Assembly (NCBI RefSeq): GCF_038502225.1
Contig: NC_091301.1
Span: 19,192,347 to 19,256,346 of the forward strand
Direction of reading: 5' to 3'
From: Cherax quadricarinatus
Taxonomy: Eukaryota > Arthropoda > Malacostraca > Decapoda > Parastacidae
Length of the DNA: 64,000 nt
Positions 20,763-33,266 of the stretch are shown one piece after another. Each line of letters begins with the position of its first letter. The stretch's first letter is position 1. The position numbers and the translations under genes are program-made. The notes beneath the pieces were generated by a model. That model ran no database searches. It had not been told where the DNA came from and worked only from the letters and a program-made list of their open reading frames with translations.

Positions 20763-23700
20763 ATGGCTTGTTTGAAAACTCAGTTTCAGTCTTTACAGAC
20801 TAAGATTACACAATTAGAAAATCTAATTTCAGTCTGTCTAGGATTAACTCAAGATACAAACATAGATTTTGATGATCTTGAGGTCAAGTTTGGATTATTT
20901 ACACAACGTATGAAAATAATTAATTCAGACTATACACATTATGAAAATAAATTTCTTGAATCAGATCCATCTGAGGATGAAATTAAAAATGTTTTGGATA
21001 CTTTTAGTGATCAACAATTAAGGTGGACAGGAGTACAGGCTATCTGCCGTAAAACTCTGTCACAGAGACCTACTGTAACTAGTGGGCAACCACCTGTTAC
21101 ACCTGTAACAACAACAAGTGTCCCATTACCAAGCTTACCTACATTGTCATTACCTATTTTCCAAGGTCATAATTATGAAGAATTCATTAGTGGTTTTCAA
21201 TCCATAGTAAATTCACGAACTGACATAGATGAGATTGCTAAGTTCAATTATCTTAAATGTCTTGTGAAGGGAGAACCCTATGAACTGATTAAGTCATTTC
21301 CGGTGGTTAAAGGTAATTATCAAATAGCCTTACGTGTCTTAGCAGACAATTACTTCGATGCTGACAAGGCCAGAGTTAGACATGCAGTCTTAATATCAAG
21401 CTTGAAGCCACCCAAACATTGTTATTCAGACTTACAGGCATTTAGAATCACATTAGACAATAGTCTCATATCTCTAGGTGCTAAATATGACCTAAGACAA
21501 TGTGATTGGTTTATCAGTGGTATTGTACAAGATAAGTTGTCACCACAAACTATTGAACGATTAAATATTATGTTCAATAAACGCTATTTCACTTGTGAAG
21601 AAATTAGCAATGGTTTACAAACAATAGTTTCATGCATGCAAGCAACGAGACAAGATGAAAAATCCTCAAATCCAGTGGATAATAAACCTTCAACTCAGTA
21701 TAAAAAGAGTATACCTACTCCCACTAAACCACATAATGGGAAATCCCATATAGGCATTTATCAAGCTGTGAATACAACAGACAGTAAACAAACTGTCACA
21801 CATAAACATACTCCAAAATGTGTACTTTGTGATGGAACACATTGGGCACAGTATTGTAGTCAATACACATCAATGGAGGCACGTAAACAATGTGTTCATC
21901 AGCTGAAAAGGTGCAACAAGTGTTTAGGTGAACACAAGGGAGGAAAATGCTCACTGAAGAAGTGTTTTAAATGCAAGGGTATGCATCATACAGCATTATG
22001 CCCAAATACTTTAGCTGAACAGCAGCAGACTTCCACAGAATCAGGAAGTCAACAAGCAACAGCATTAAATGTGAGAGATAAGTTTAAAGCAACTGCTCTC
22101 CCGATAGCTCGAGTTGAGTTATCTAATAAATTACACAAAACCAATGTGCTAACACTATTTGATCAAGGCTCACAAAGGTCCTTCATAAGAAGAACAGTGC
22201 TGCAGAAACTGAATAAACAACCCTATGCCAAAATACAGTTAGATATAGCTGGTTTTTTCCACAATTCTGGTAAACAGACATATGACCTAGCCAGAATCAC
22301 TGTTGGTCTAGGAAAAAGGAAAAAGACAGTAGAAGCTGTGGTAGTAGATGATTTGCCTAAGTCTGTGCAGATCCAGGGATTAAAAGAAACAGTTGCAGCA
22401 CTGAAAGCAGCTAAGGTCAAGTTAGCCTGTCCTGACATACAGACGGACACAATTAGTCTAATTGATTTAATCATTGGAAGTGATTATTATCACTGTTTTG
22501 TGCAAAATATAGTAAGTAAACATGATGTTCACTTGCTGAAAACAGCAGGAGGCCACATGATATGTGGTCCCATTCCCTCTCAAAGTGGGAAAGAAGCTGA
22601 TATTGATTCAGTGGAAAATGTACTAGTTACGAGAATAACCGCTGATCATGTACCACAGCAAAAATTATCATTACTGGAAGAAATGAATGAACCAGTTGAT
22701 AAGTTGTGGGATTTAGATGCGATAGGTATTGATGTAAATAAACCAAGCCCACAAGAGTCTCGGACTTATAACCAATATTTGGACACTGTCAAATATAAAG
22801 ATGGACAGTATTGGGTTAGGTTACCATGGAAATTAAATCCACCACATCTGCCTAGCAATTATCGCATGGCTTTCGGACAGATGAAAGCACAAATACATGA
22901 GCTCAGGAAGAATCCAGAGCTACTGACTGTCTATGATAATATCATACAAGAACAGTTGGACAATAAATTCATTGAGGAAATAGTCGAAGATAAGTTGAAG
23001 ACAAACGCTCATTATCTCCCGCACCATGGAGTCAGAAAAGATTCTGAAACCACTCCACTATGTGTTGTATATAATTGCAGCGCACGTGCAAATAAAGATG
23101 TAGCAAGTCTTAATGACTGTCTGATGACTGGACCCTCACTAACTGAGAAGCTTGGAGACGTGCTTATGAAATTTCGCACAAACCCATATGCCTACACGGC
23201 TGATATTTCCAAGGCTTTCTTAAGAGTAGGACTACAAGAAATAGATAGAGATTATACTCGATTCTTGTGGCCTGAAAATCCACATGATCCTCAAAGTCCT
23301 GTGAAAACTTATCGTTTCAAATCAGTATTATTTGGTGCAACATCCTCTCCATTCTTACTAGAAGCTACTCTAAATACACATTTGAAGAAATCTGAAAGTC
23401 CCTTCAAAGAAGTCTTAAAGAAAAGTTTCTATGTGGACAATCTTCAAGGTACTGTGAATAAAGAGGAGGATTTGAAATCCTTATACAGAGAAGCTAACAA
23501 GGAGATGAAAGAAGCAAATATGCCTCTAAGGATGTGGAATACAAATTCAAAGCAATTAAGGGAACTTATCAAAGAAGATTTCCCTGAAACTGAAATTCCT
23601 GATTGCAACAATATGCTGGGACTTAATTGGAACACACAGGAAGATACTTTGAGTCTCAAAAGGATAAACAATAAATCATGCAGTACACTCACTAAACGTA

Positions 23701-26048
23701 GTTTACTGTCAGAGGTATCACAATGTTTTGATCCTCTAGGACTCGTCTCACCAATTACCATAAAAGGTAAAATGCTTATGCAAGATGCATGGAAACTCAA
23801 AATTGGATGGGATGAGAACTTGCCTCTAGAAATGAGTCAAGCATGGGATGAAATATCCAGGGAGTTTAAGCAACTTCATCAAATTAAATTTCCCAGACAA
23901 ATAGGTCAAGAGGGAAACAATTACACATTACACGTGTTCTGTGATGCGTCAACCAGAGGTTATGGCGCTGTAGCTTACATGAGTAATGCTGAAGGAAGTA
24001 CACTAATTACTTCAAAGGCCAGGGTAGCACCCTTGAAGGTCAGAACAGTACCACAATTGGAACTGACAGCACTCTATGTAGGTACAAAATTAGCTGTCTA
24101 TCTCAACAAAGTACTTGATCATCTCATTATTGAAAAAACCGTGATCTGGAGTGATAATGAAGCAGTTCTCCAGTGGTTAAGAAATAATAAGAGTAAGTTG
24201 GTCTATGTACAGAACAGAGTAGCAGAAATAAAAGAGATGCAGAGAGATTATCTCTTTCTTCACGTCTCTACCCAAGAGAATCCAGCTAACATGTTGTCAC
24301 GTGGTGTCCCACTCAAGAAATTTGTGGATAATAAATTATGGCTCCACGGACCGAACTGGCTCTCTAATGAAAATAACTGGCCTCAGCAAAAAGCTCACAT
24401 TATGCCAGAAGAAACAGTCTGCTTGAACACAGCAGAAATAAGTTGTGTAAATACTGCAGACACAACAGAAATAGTCATTGATGGATCTAATTACTCATCT
24501 TTGGGTAAACTCTTAAGAGTTACAGCTCTTGTCTTTAAATTCATTAAAAGAATAAAACCTGATTATGAATGTCTTGAACCCATTAAATACTGGGTGAAAC
24601 TAATACAGAAAGACGTTTTCTCTACAGAATATAAATTTCTAGAAACACAAGATAAATCCCCAAAGAAACCTGTTATGATTAATTCTTTAGGACTTTATCT
24701 CGACTCAGAAAAGATTATAAGATGTTGAGGAAGAATTCATAATTCTTCACTACCTAAAGAAGCCATACATCCAATATTGATCCCCAAGAATCATTGGCTA
24801 ACAAAACTGATTGTGCAAAACGCCCACAGTAACGTGTTACATGGTGGGGTAGCTGACACACTTTGTCATATACGACAATCCTACTGGATACCTCAAGGTC
24901 GACAAAGTGTGAAAAAACAAATAAAGGACTGTATTACTTGTCGTCACTACGATATGCGAGTATGTCAGTATCCAGGTCCACCTCCATATCCCTCTGAAAG
25001 AGTTTGTCATATCACTCCATTTGAGGTGACAGGTGTAGATTATACTGGACCAATAATTTTAACCAACACTGTTGACAAAGTTCCCATCAAGGTGTACATC
25101 TGTTTGTTTTGTGCTACAACTAGAGCAGTACATCTAGAAGTAGCCACTGACATGTCTGCTGAAACTTTTATCAAATTATTCAGAAGGTTTGCAGCCAGAA
25201 GGGCATGTCCCAGACTGATGATTTCAGATAATGCAACGAACTTTGTTGCTGGTGCTGCTTATATAAGCAAGATCTTTGATCAGCCAGAAGTACAACAGAT
25301 GCTGAATCAACGCAGATGTCGTTGCAGATACATTCCTCCTAAATCTCCATGGCACGGCGGATTTTATGAAAGAATGATCGGCATTGTAAAACGTTGTTTA
25401 AGGAAGACTCTTCATCGTCAGAGAATAGACTTAGAAGAATTCCATACAGTTGTGACTGAAATAGAAAATAGAGTCAACAACAGACCTCTAACTTATGTTA
25501 CCGATGATCTGGACAATTTAAAAGTGTTAAGTCCATCTCATTTACTCCATGGCAGAAGGCTCGAACCTGTTCCTCCCATGAATGATAAAGAAATCATAGA
25601 GGAACCTACTTATTTCGAACCTGAGCAACTCAGACGTAAATTCAAACACCTTAATAAAGTGATTGAACGTTGGGAGAAAATTTGGCGAGAAGACTATCTC
25701 ACCTCATTGAGAGAACACTTCTATGGAGCTGGTGTTCCTGAAAATCATAAGTCCTTAAGACCTGGTGACATAGTGATTATCGACAATGATGGTCCGAGGT
25801 CCCAATGGCCACTTGGAAAAATTGTGACCATATATCCTGATGCAAATGGAATCATCAGGACAGTTGATGTTTTGAGCAAAGGTGTAGTGAATAAGCGGAC
25901 AATAAATAAACTAGTGCCGTTAGAATTACACAGTGTTAAAAACAAAATTAGTGATTCTCCAGACACCATACAGACTAAAGCTGTTCAGAAAAGACAAGCA
26001 GCAGTGGTGGCGAGTGAGAAAATCAAATTAATGTTAAGTGATGAATAG
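20763..26048 (+). pseudogene. BEL/Pao gag-pol polyprotein, one premature stop
   Basis: Starts at ATG 20763 (MACLKTQFQSL). In order: a coiled-coil-like N-terminus; the gag domain around residues 120-260 (LPIFQGHNYEEF); cysteine/histidine knuckles around 355-420 (CVLCDGTHWAQYC, CNKCLGEHKGGKC, CFKCKGMHH); an aspartic protease with FDQGSQRSFI around 465; reverse transcriptase with TADISKAFLRV, LFGATSSPFLL and FYVDN; RNase H with FCDASTRGYGAVAY; an integrase zinc finger (HGGVADTLCHIRQSY); the integrase core (GVDYTGP, ISDNATNF, HGGFYERMIG); and a C-terminal GDIVIIDNDGPRSQWPLGKI domain. The frame is open except for TGA at 24726-24728, between RNase H and integrase, where the copy at 60425-64000 has CGA. 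It also lacks one codon near 25110 (LFCATT, against LFTCATT in the other copy). The product would act in virus-like particles. Without read-through, integrase is lost. Confidence 0.93.
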
Positions 26049-26080
26049 TTCACCTGCAGCGAACCTCCGCCGCCCCCCAG

Positions 26081-27110
26081 TGTGGAGAAATTTTCTCCAG
26101 GAGGGGGGTATCAGCCCCCTTCAGCCCCTTTCAGCCCTGAGGGGCCACTCAGAAGGGGCGAGCGTCTTGTTTACTGCTAGAGTGAGTAATTGATCACAGA
26201 TGCTATGCCACGTAGTCAAGTGACCTCTGCTCCTTGCAGGGGTGTTGCAACGTGTATTTTTATAAGAGACAATACATTCTTACTTTAGCAGGACAATTAA
26301 GGAAAATCCTGCTCCCACTTTATTACCATAGTAAAGATAGTGTACATTGTTGTCTATGATTAAGACAGCAAGAAACAAACATTCTGCTTTGCTTCATCGA
26401 GGAGGTGACAAGGATGCAAGGTACTAGGTCAGCGTTTTTTTTTTTTGTGCTGGGGGCAGTGACGGCATGGAGCGCTGTGGCGTCTGGCAGACTATCTTTG
26501 ACTCTAGGGAGAGTGACACTGACGCCAGGAGATCTGTGCGTTAGTGTGAACAAAGTGTCTCTAACACAAACACTTCAGAGAAGTGTGATCAGCTTCTCTT
26601 GTGATACATTGTGAACAATAAAGACAAATCTTGTGGAACATAGTGTACCAGTGTGCGTTTCCTAGACAATGGAAGACGTGGACATCCAAGGACACTTCAG
26701 CTTCTATCAAGTCACCGATATCTGTCGAAGGTGTTGAGAACACCATAGCTCACGTTACAAAGAGCAAGGTATGTTACGAATTTCTTGTAGATCGGGGGAT
26801 TGCGCAATTCTTGAGTCACAAGGAGTTTGTAATCAACCTATAATCGGCAGTAAGGTGTGGACTTTTGAGTCCAAACAAGTAGGTATTTCGTCAGCCATCA
26901 TCGAATGAAATATGCTGACATAACACCCCCTAGGGGTAATTTATACTTACAAATTGTATCTCTTGACAGCCCAATGTTGTGATGGTTTCGACAGCATCTA
27001 GACCTCGTCTGCAGGGGCGGCTGTGTAGACGATTTGCTGTCATTTATCAGCTAAGTGTTCATTATATATAGTTATAATAAACACAGCAGGTAAGGCCAAA
27101 ATTCTCAACA
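26081..27110 (+). repeat. BEL/Pao copy 1, 3' LTR
   Basis: Same sequence as 18926-19954 apart from one substitution and one extra T in the T-run. The bases just before it (CCTCCGCCGCCCCCCAG) are pyrimidine-rich, not a normal polypurine tract. Confidence 0.95.
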
Positions 27111-27322
27111 GGTAGGGTATGGCACGGGTTCCATGCTGCATCTGCGCTACTTGCGGTGCTGAGGTCCTCTTGGGCACGGAGGGAGATTTCCGGCCCTTTC
27201 ATTCCTCCTGGGAACTATTCCTCCCCGCTCCCCCCCTTTTTTTATTCTTTTTTTTTATTTTTATTTTCTTTTCTTCTTTCTTTTTTTTTCTTAAAAACAA
27301 AAAGCAAAGGAGTAACCTAACC

Positions 27323-29262
27323 ATGGAGAACCCAATCCATGAACCCACTACCCCCAGGCCCCTTCTTGATACCGCACCCCATTCTGACCCTGCCTTGTTT
27401 TTAGACCACTCTTCGGACACTCCTGATGCCCCTGTACCTCTTGCTGGTGCTGTTTCCTCACCCATTTCAGGTACAGGGGCTTCGACTGACTCCTTCGATT
27501 TTTCTGAACTCCACTCTCCTTTGACTATGCTTCCGGCTTCTCCCTCTATGGTACGGCAATTTTCGAATCGCCCGCCCATTTCACGCCGGACCAACTCCGG
27601 TCCTACTCCTAAATGCCAACGTCAATCTCCTGATGATGCTCCTTCGTTACCTTCCCATTCTACTCGGAAAAGACCGACACGTCATGCACTCCCTCTCCAC
27701 GCTCAGTTTCCAACCACACAATGGACTAAATTCTTTACTTTAAGACCGACTTCTTCTTCTGCCTACCTTTCTGACCATAGTATTGGCAAAGCACTCCTGC
27801 GTCATGTTGGTAGAGATATTTCATTTCATGTTCTCAAGAGCGGTACGCGCATCGTCACTGTCCAGAATGCTACCCAAGCTCATGATCTTTCTCTCCTTTC
27901 GCATATAGATGATACTACTATCACTATTGAAAAACATCTTTCTCTCAATTCTTGTAGTGGTACTGTCATTCTGCCCCATACCATAGTCCAACAGAATTTC
28001 CAGTCATGTGGCAATGACATTCTTGGACAGCTGGAACTCCAGGATCTCCCAATCCTCACAGTAGACACTTATGTCCTTCCTGCCCGTGGGCGGAGACGTT
28101 ACCCTTGCAATGTAGCTCATTTAACTTTTGACAGCCGAGAACTCCCATCCTCTGTATATGTTGTGGGACATCGGTTACAAGTTTGAAAGGTGATACCTAC
28201 ACCGCAACAGTGTAGAAATTGCTGGCGTTTTGGTCACCCAGCGAAATATTGCAGATCTATGGCCAAATGCCCAGTCTGTGGTGCTGACGACCATTCTAAT
28301 ACATCTTGCAGTCAACCTCCATCTTGCCTTAATTGTAATGAAGCTCACCCTTCGTACTCCCGCCGTTGCCAGGTCTACTTAAATGAACGTGAAATCCGTT
28401 GCCTCAAAGAGGCAGAAGGTCTCCCTTATGCTATGGCAGTTACTCATCTCCGCCTCCAAGGGAGACTACCCCGTGTTTCTTATTCTCGTGTTTCAAAACA
28501 TCCCCCCACTTCTGGGGTCCCATCTTCTGCAGCCTCCTCTGTTGTTACCCCTCCCATAGCCACTCCGGAATCTAATCCTTTTGCTGTCCTTGGCTCTGAC
28601 GTCCCGACTACAACTCAGTCTGTTCTCACATCTTAGCGTCCTTCCTCACAAGCCCCAGTATCGACAAGACCTCGTACGACACCTAATACCAATCGCCCCT
28701 CTACTTCTCAGAAGTCCAAAAAATCCACATTGCTCAAATCTTCTTTGCCCCTTCCTTCCCTTCTTCCACCTCCACACTTTACCTTTCCAGTCTCTGGGCC
28801 TAGTTCTTCCCCTTTCTCTGGCTCTATTACAAGTGTGGAGATTCACCCTCCTCCTCGTACTATGCCTTCCACCCCCGTCCCCTCCCAAGTTTCTCCCTCT
28901 TCTGCCACCTCCCAGGTTTCTGCCTCTTCTTTCCCCCCCTCCACACTTCATCTCCAGTCCCTTACACTCTTTCCTCCCCCTCTACTTTGGTACAGTCCAT
29001 TACTGTCCCAATCTTTACTCACCCTCCCCCTTCTATCTCCAATATGGTCTCCCATACATCTTTGAATTCAGAAACACTTGAAGCCATTTCAGAATATATT
29101 GCAGAGACTAAACCTTCAATGGACACTGATTCCTTTCCTGTTCCTTCTCTTCCCTCTCCTCCATCTTCACAACCCCATTCTTCGCAACGCTCGCTTCCTT
29201 CGCTGCTTGAACGTCTTCCAATGCCACCACACGTTGACTTTTCTAGCCCCTCTAGTCCGTAG
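27323..29262 (+). pseudogene. I-group LINE ORF1 (gag-like), three breaks
   Basis: The start chosen is ATG 27323 in CCATGG (MENPIHEPTTPRPLLDTA). An upstream in-frame ATG at 27119 would add a poly-Phe segment encoded by the T-rich 5'UTR and is unlikely. The central part (about residues 130-285) resembles an RNA-binding fold. Three zinc knuckles follow near 28205-28370: CRNCWRFGHPAKYC, CPVCGADDHSNTSC and CLNCNEAHPSYSRRC, as in ORF1 of Jockey/I/R1 LINEs, where they bind the element RNA. The tail is Ser/Pro-rich. Breaks: TGA at 28184-28186 (probably from CGA) just before the knuckles, TAG at 28634-28636, and a frameshift near 28930-28980, probably in the C-run. ORF2 follows 44 bases after the stop at 29260-29262. 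Confidence 0.85.
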
Positions 29263-29306
29263 GTGCCTTTCCCAATGGATTCCTGGTATTTTCTTCATCG
29301 CCAATC

Positions 29307-32300
29307 ATGGCCTATTTACAGTGGAATATCCGCGGCCTCAGGGGTAATCGGGGTGAGCTTCAGATGTTGCTTTCCAGGTTTTTCCCTGTTGGTGCTTGCT
29401 TACAAGAACCAAAATTACACTCGGCTGTTTTCCAACCTATCTCAGGCTATAATTTATTGTATTCTTCGGATCCTTTCTCAGATGGGACCTTTAATGAAAG
29501 TGCCCTTCTTCTACGCAATGATATTCCGTACTGTCAACTATTTGTTCATACCTCGCTGCATTACACTGCAGCCCGTATCCACTTGAATAAGTGGTTTACA
29601 ATATGTTCTTTATATCTCTCTCCTTCTCGAGCATTTTCTATCCCAGACTTTACCTTTCTTGTTTCATCCTTACCACCACCATTTCTGTTACTTGGTGATT
29701 TTAACGCCCACCATTTCCTCTGGGGGGGGGTCTCATTGTGACTCACGTGGCATCCAGTTGGAGGCTTTTCTCGCTTCTCACCCCCTCCATGTTTTAAATA
29801 CAGGTACTCCCACCCATTTTGATCCTCGTACTCATACTCTCTCTTGCATCGATCTGTCAGTCTGCTCTTCCTCCACTGCACTAGACTTCACCTGGTCTGT
29901 ACTACCGGACTTACATGACAGCGATCATTTTCCAATCATTCTTACTTCTCCTTCCTATTCACCACCTTTCCGTAGCCCTCGCTGGCAGTTTGATCGGGCA
30001 AATTGGGATCTTTACTCGCAACTAACTGCATTTAGTGAGGTTCCTTCTTCATCCTCCATTGATGAGCTCCTACACCTCTTCTCGACGTCAGTTTATACCA
30101 CAGCTTCTCATTCTATACCCCAAACCTCAGGCAGGCATTCTCAGAAGTGCATGCCTTGGTGGTCTCCTGCTTGTGCTCGTGCAGTACATTTGAAACGCGC
30201 TGCATGGGGCAGGTACCGATACAATAGAACCACTGAGAGACTTCTTGATTTTAAGCAGAAGCATGCGATCGCTTGCCATGTCATCCTTGAAGCTAAACGC
30301 ACTTGCTGGCGAGACTATGTTTCCACCATCACCTCTGCTTCTTCTATGAGTGCAGTCTGGAAAAAAGTGAGGAAATTGAGTGGTAAATACATGTACTCTC
30401 CTGACCCGGCTCCTGTTCTACAGGTCGCTGGTGTTGATGTAGCAAACCCTCTCGACGTTGCCATTGAACTTGGCACATATCTGGTCCGTATTTCCCGGGG
30501 GCTCCATCTATGCCCCTCGTTTCTTTCTTCAAAGTCTGCCAGAGAGTTAGTACCCTTGGACTTTTCTTCTCTCAGAGAACAGTATAATGTGCCTTTTACA
30601 CTTCAAGAACTGGAGGCAACGCTCTCAGCTTGCCGATCATCGGCAGCTGGGCCTGATGACATTCATATTTGTATGTTACAACATTTACATCGGTCAGCCC
30701 TTGTAGTCCTCTTACACCTATTCAATCTTATTTGGGCACAAGGAGTTCTTCCCCAGCTGTGGAAATCTGCCATTGTTCTCCCTTTCCGCAAACTGGGTAC
30801 TACAGGACATGATGCCTCCCACTATCGTCCCATCGCTCTTACTAGTGCAGTTTGCAAAGTGATGGAACGTCTCGTAAATCGACGTTTAATGTGGTATTTA
30901 GAGACACACAACAGTCTCTCCACTAGTCAGTATGGCTTTCGTAAGGGACGTTCTACCATAGACCCCTTACTATGCTTGGATACGTATGTTTGTAATGCCT
31001 TTGCGAATAATCACTCAGTTATTGCCATATTTTTTGACCTTGAGAAGGCATATGACACAACTTGGAGGTATAATATTTTGGCCCAGGCCCACTCCTTAGG
31101 CCTCCGAGGCAATCTACCATCCTTCCTTAAGAACTTTTTAACTGACAGACATTTCCGTGTTCGAGTCAATAATGTTCTTTCCCCGGACTTCGTCCAAGCT
31201 GAAGGTGTCCCTCAGGGATGTGTTCTAAGCACAACACTTTTTCTCCTTGCTATAAATGATTTGACCTCTGTTCTTCCACCCAATATTTGGTCATCACTCT
31301 ATGTTGATGACTTCGCTATTGCTTGTGCAGGCGCTGACTGTCATCTCATTGCAGTTTCTCTCCAGCATGCGGTCGACCGTGTTTCCACTTGGGCCACCAC
31401 GCATGGGTTTAAATTTTCAAGTACCAAAACTCACCAAATTACTTTCACTAGACGCTCTGTCATCTCCGATCATCCTTTGTATCTCTATGGCTCCCGTATC
31501 CCCGAACGTGATACAGTCAGGTTTCTAGGCCTTCTCTTTGACCGTAGGTTATCCTGGAAACCTCACATTACCTCTCTGAAGGCAACTTGTCACAGCCGGC
31601 TAAACCTTCTTAAAACCCTTGCTCATCTTTCCTGGGGAGCTGATCGTCAAACTCTGCTTCGCCTACATTCAGCCCTCGTTTTATCGAAACTCGATTATGG
31701 TGACCAGATTTATTCAGCAGCCTCTCCTTCTACTCTCTCTAGCCTTAACCCTATCCATCACCAAGGATTACGTTTGTGCCTTGGTGCTTTTCGCTCTTCC
31801 CCTGTTGAGAGCCTCTATGCAGAAGCGAATGTTCCATCCTTGTCTGATCGCCGTGATACCCATAGCCTTCACTACTATGTACGCTCTCACGATCTCCACA
31901 TTCCTTCCATTTATAGAATGGTCACCGATATTAGTAGACATTCTTTATTCGTTCGCCGCCCCTGTTTGCTCCGTCCCTTTTCTCTTCGCCTACATTCACT
32001 CTTGTCTTCCCTTCAGTTACCACCTTTATATGTTCATGTAGCATTTCACTTTTCCCTACCCCCCTGGGAAGTTCCAGCTGTTCGGGTCTGTTCTTTCTCA
32101 CTCCCATGCTCGAAAGCTCAACTGCCTACGGTGGCTTCCCGCTTTCTTTTTCTTGATCACTTCCACTCCCATTCTCATGCCATTGCTGTGTACACAGATG
32201 GCTCTAAGTCTTTAGACGGCGTCGGATTCGCAGCAGTGTTTCCGGACAGCATCGTGCGGGGGCATTTACTATCTTCGGCTAGCATTTTTACTGCTGAATT

Positions 32301-33009
32301 GTATGCCATTCTTGCAGCACTTATTTGTATCGCATCTATGCCTGTGTCATCATTTGTGGTAGTCTCAGACTCCCTTAGTGCTCTACAGGCTATACAAAAA
32401 TTTGATACATCTCACCCCCTAGCTCTCCGTATCCAACTTTGGCTACGCCGTATCTCTACGAAGCATAAAGATATTATTTTTTGTTGGGTCCCTGGTCATG
32501 TTGATGTACAGGGCAATGAACAGGCAGACACTGCTGCGTGGTCAGCAGTACATGACCTACCAATTTCCTATAGAGGTGTTCCATTTCTGGACTATTTTGC
32601 TGCAATAGCTACCCACCTTCACGCCCGTTGGCAACAACGTTGGTCAACTCTGCTTGGTAACAAACTTCATTCTATTAAACCGAGCATAGGTTACTGGCCG
32701 TCTTCTTGTCATCAGTGCCGTGGTTGGGAGACCACTCTCTCCCGTCTTCGCATTGGCCACACTCGTCTTACTCACGGGTATCTCATGGAGAGGCACCCTG
32801 TACCTCTCTGTGAGCAGTGTCAAGTTCCTGTATCGATTAGCCACATTCTGTTAGACTGCCCTCTCTATCAACGAGCACGCAGAATTTACCTTCAACGCCG
32901 TGTTCGTTCTACTACTCTCTCTTTACCTTCCCTTCTTGCTGATGGACCCTCCTTTAATCCTGACTCTCTCATTGCCTTCTTGACGACTGATTTACTCCAC
33001 AAACTCTGA
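29307..33009 (+). pseudogene. I-group LINE ORF2: endonuclease, reverse transcriptase, RNase H
   Basis: Starts MAYLQWNIRGLRGNRGEL at 29307. The apurinic-type endonuclease shows CLQEPKL, LLGDFNAHH and DSDHFPIIL. Reverse transcriptase motifs: YRPIALTS, FFDLEKAYDT (A), GVPQGCVLSTTLF (B) and YVDDFAI (C, about 31300). RNase H shows YTDGSKS, ELYAIL, VSDSLSAL and NEQADTAAW (32180-32550). A C-terminal knuckle CEQCQVPVSISHILLDC closes the protein before TGA at 33007-33009. The catalytic residues are present. The only break found is a one-base frameshift at the G-run near 29722-29729 inside the endonuclease. About 1230 codons, normal for this group. The protein would nick target DNA and copy the element RNA in the nucleus. 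Confidence 0.92.
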
Positions 33010-33214
33010 TGATGATACCTTACGCACTCCCCTCAGCCCTTTCTAGCTCAGTCTCTTGCTGCCCTTTTCCCTTTCACCATCCACTTCTCCGCTGTTATCC
33101 GTAACCTATTACTTATCCACCTCCCTTTTGCCACCTGATGCCCTCGCTTCCTTCCTGCCCTGCAGCGCTGTATAGCCCTTGTGGCTTAGCGCTTCTTTTT
33201 GATTATAATAATTA
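33010..33214 (+). promoter_or_regulatory. I-group LINE 3'UTR and AT-rich tail
   Basis: C/T-rich sequence ending GCTTAGCGCTTCTTTTTG and an ATTATAATAATTA tail. It is similar to 7293-7505 and 47146-47350, and is the probable recognition end for reverse transcription. Confidence 0.75.
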
Positions 33215-33266
33215 TTTTGGTCATCTGAATGAGGCCTCCTGCTGGCTTACTGGTCTACCTCTTTAA

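Larger units (their letters stand above)
18926..27110 (+). mobile_element. Complete BEL/Pao LTR retrotransposon, copy 1
   Basis: Flanked by GGTAG at 18921-18925 and 27111-27115, the 5-bp duplication usual for BEL/Pao. It has two nearly identical LTRs of about 1030 bp (18926-19954 and 26081-27110), a leader, and one long gag-pol frame with a single stop. Between the LTRs I find one substitution (A/G about 70 bases in) and a one-base difference in a T-run (11 or 12), so the insertion is very recent. A closely similar copy is present at 60425-64000. Confidence 0.96.
18408..33214 (+). mobile_element. I-group non-LTR retrotransposon with both ends, split by BEL/Pao copy 1
   Basis: Flanked by TTTTGGTCATCT at 18396-18407 and 33215-33226, a 12-bp target duplication. 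Without the BEL/Pao insertion it is about 6.6 kb: a 5'UTR (18408-18925 continuing from 27111), ORF1 (27323-29262), a short spacer, ORF2 (29307-33009), and a 3'UTR ending in an AT-rich tail (GATTATAATAATTA). The 5' end begins ACCTCTTCAAGGGG and the same start is seen in another copy at about 42724, so this end is likely genuine. Presence of an RNase H domain places it in the I/R1/LOA-type group. Confidence 0.92.

Noticed and set aside
24726..24728. Programmed stop read-through between RNase H and integrase
   Set aside because: The closely related copy 3 has CGA at this codon, so a point mutation is the simpler explanation.
27119..27322. N-terminal extension of LINE ORF1 with a poly-Phe segment resembling a membrane helix
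   Set aside because: It is translated from a T-rich 5'UTR tract. The ATG at 27323 has a better context and begins ordinary coding sequence.
27199..27594. Minus-strand frame rich in Lys and Glu opposite ORF1
   Set aside because: Shadow of the C/T-rich plus strand; overlaps a gene with clear zinc knuckles on the other strand.
28646..28951. Minus-strand Gly/Arg-rich frame
   Set aside because: Shadow of the Pro/Ser-rich tail of LINE ORF1.
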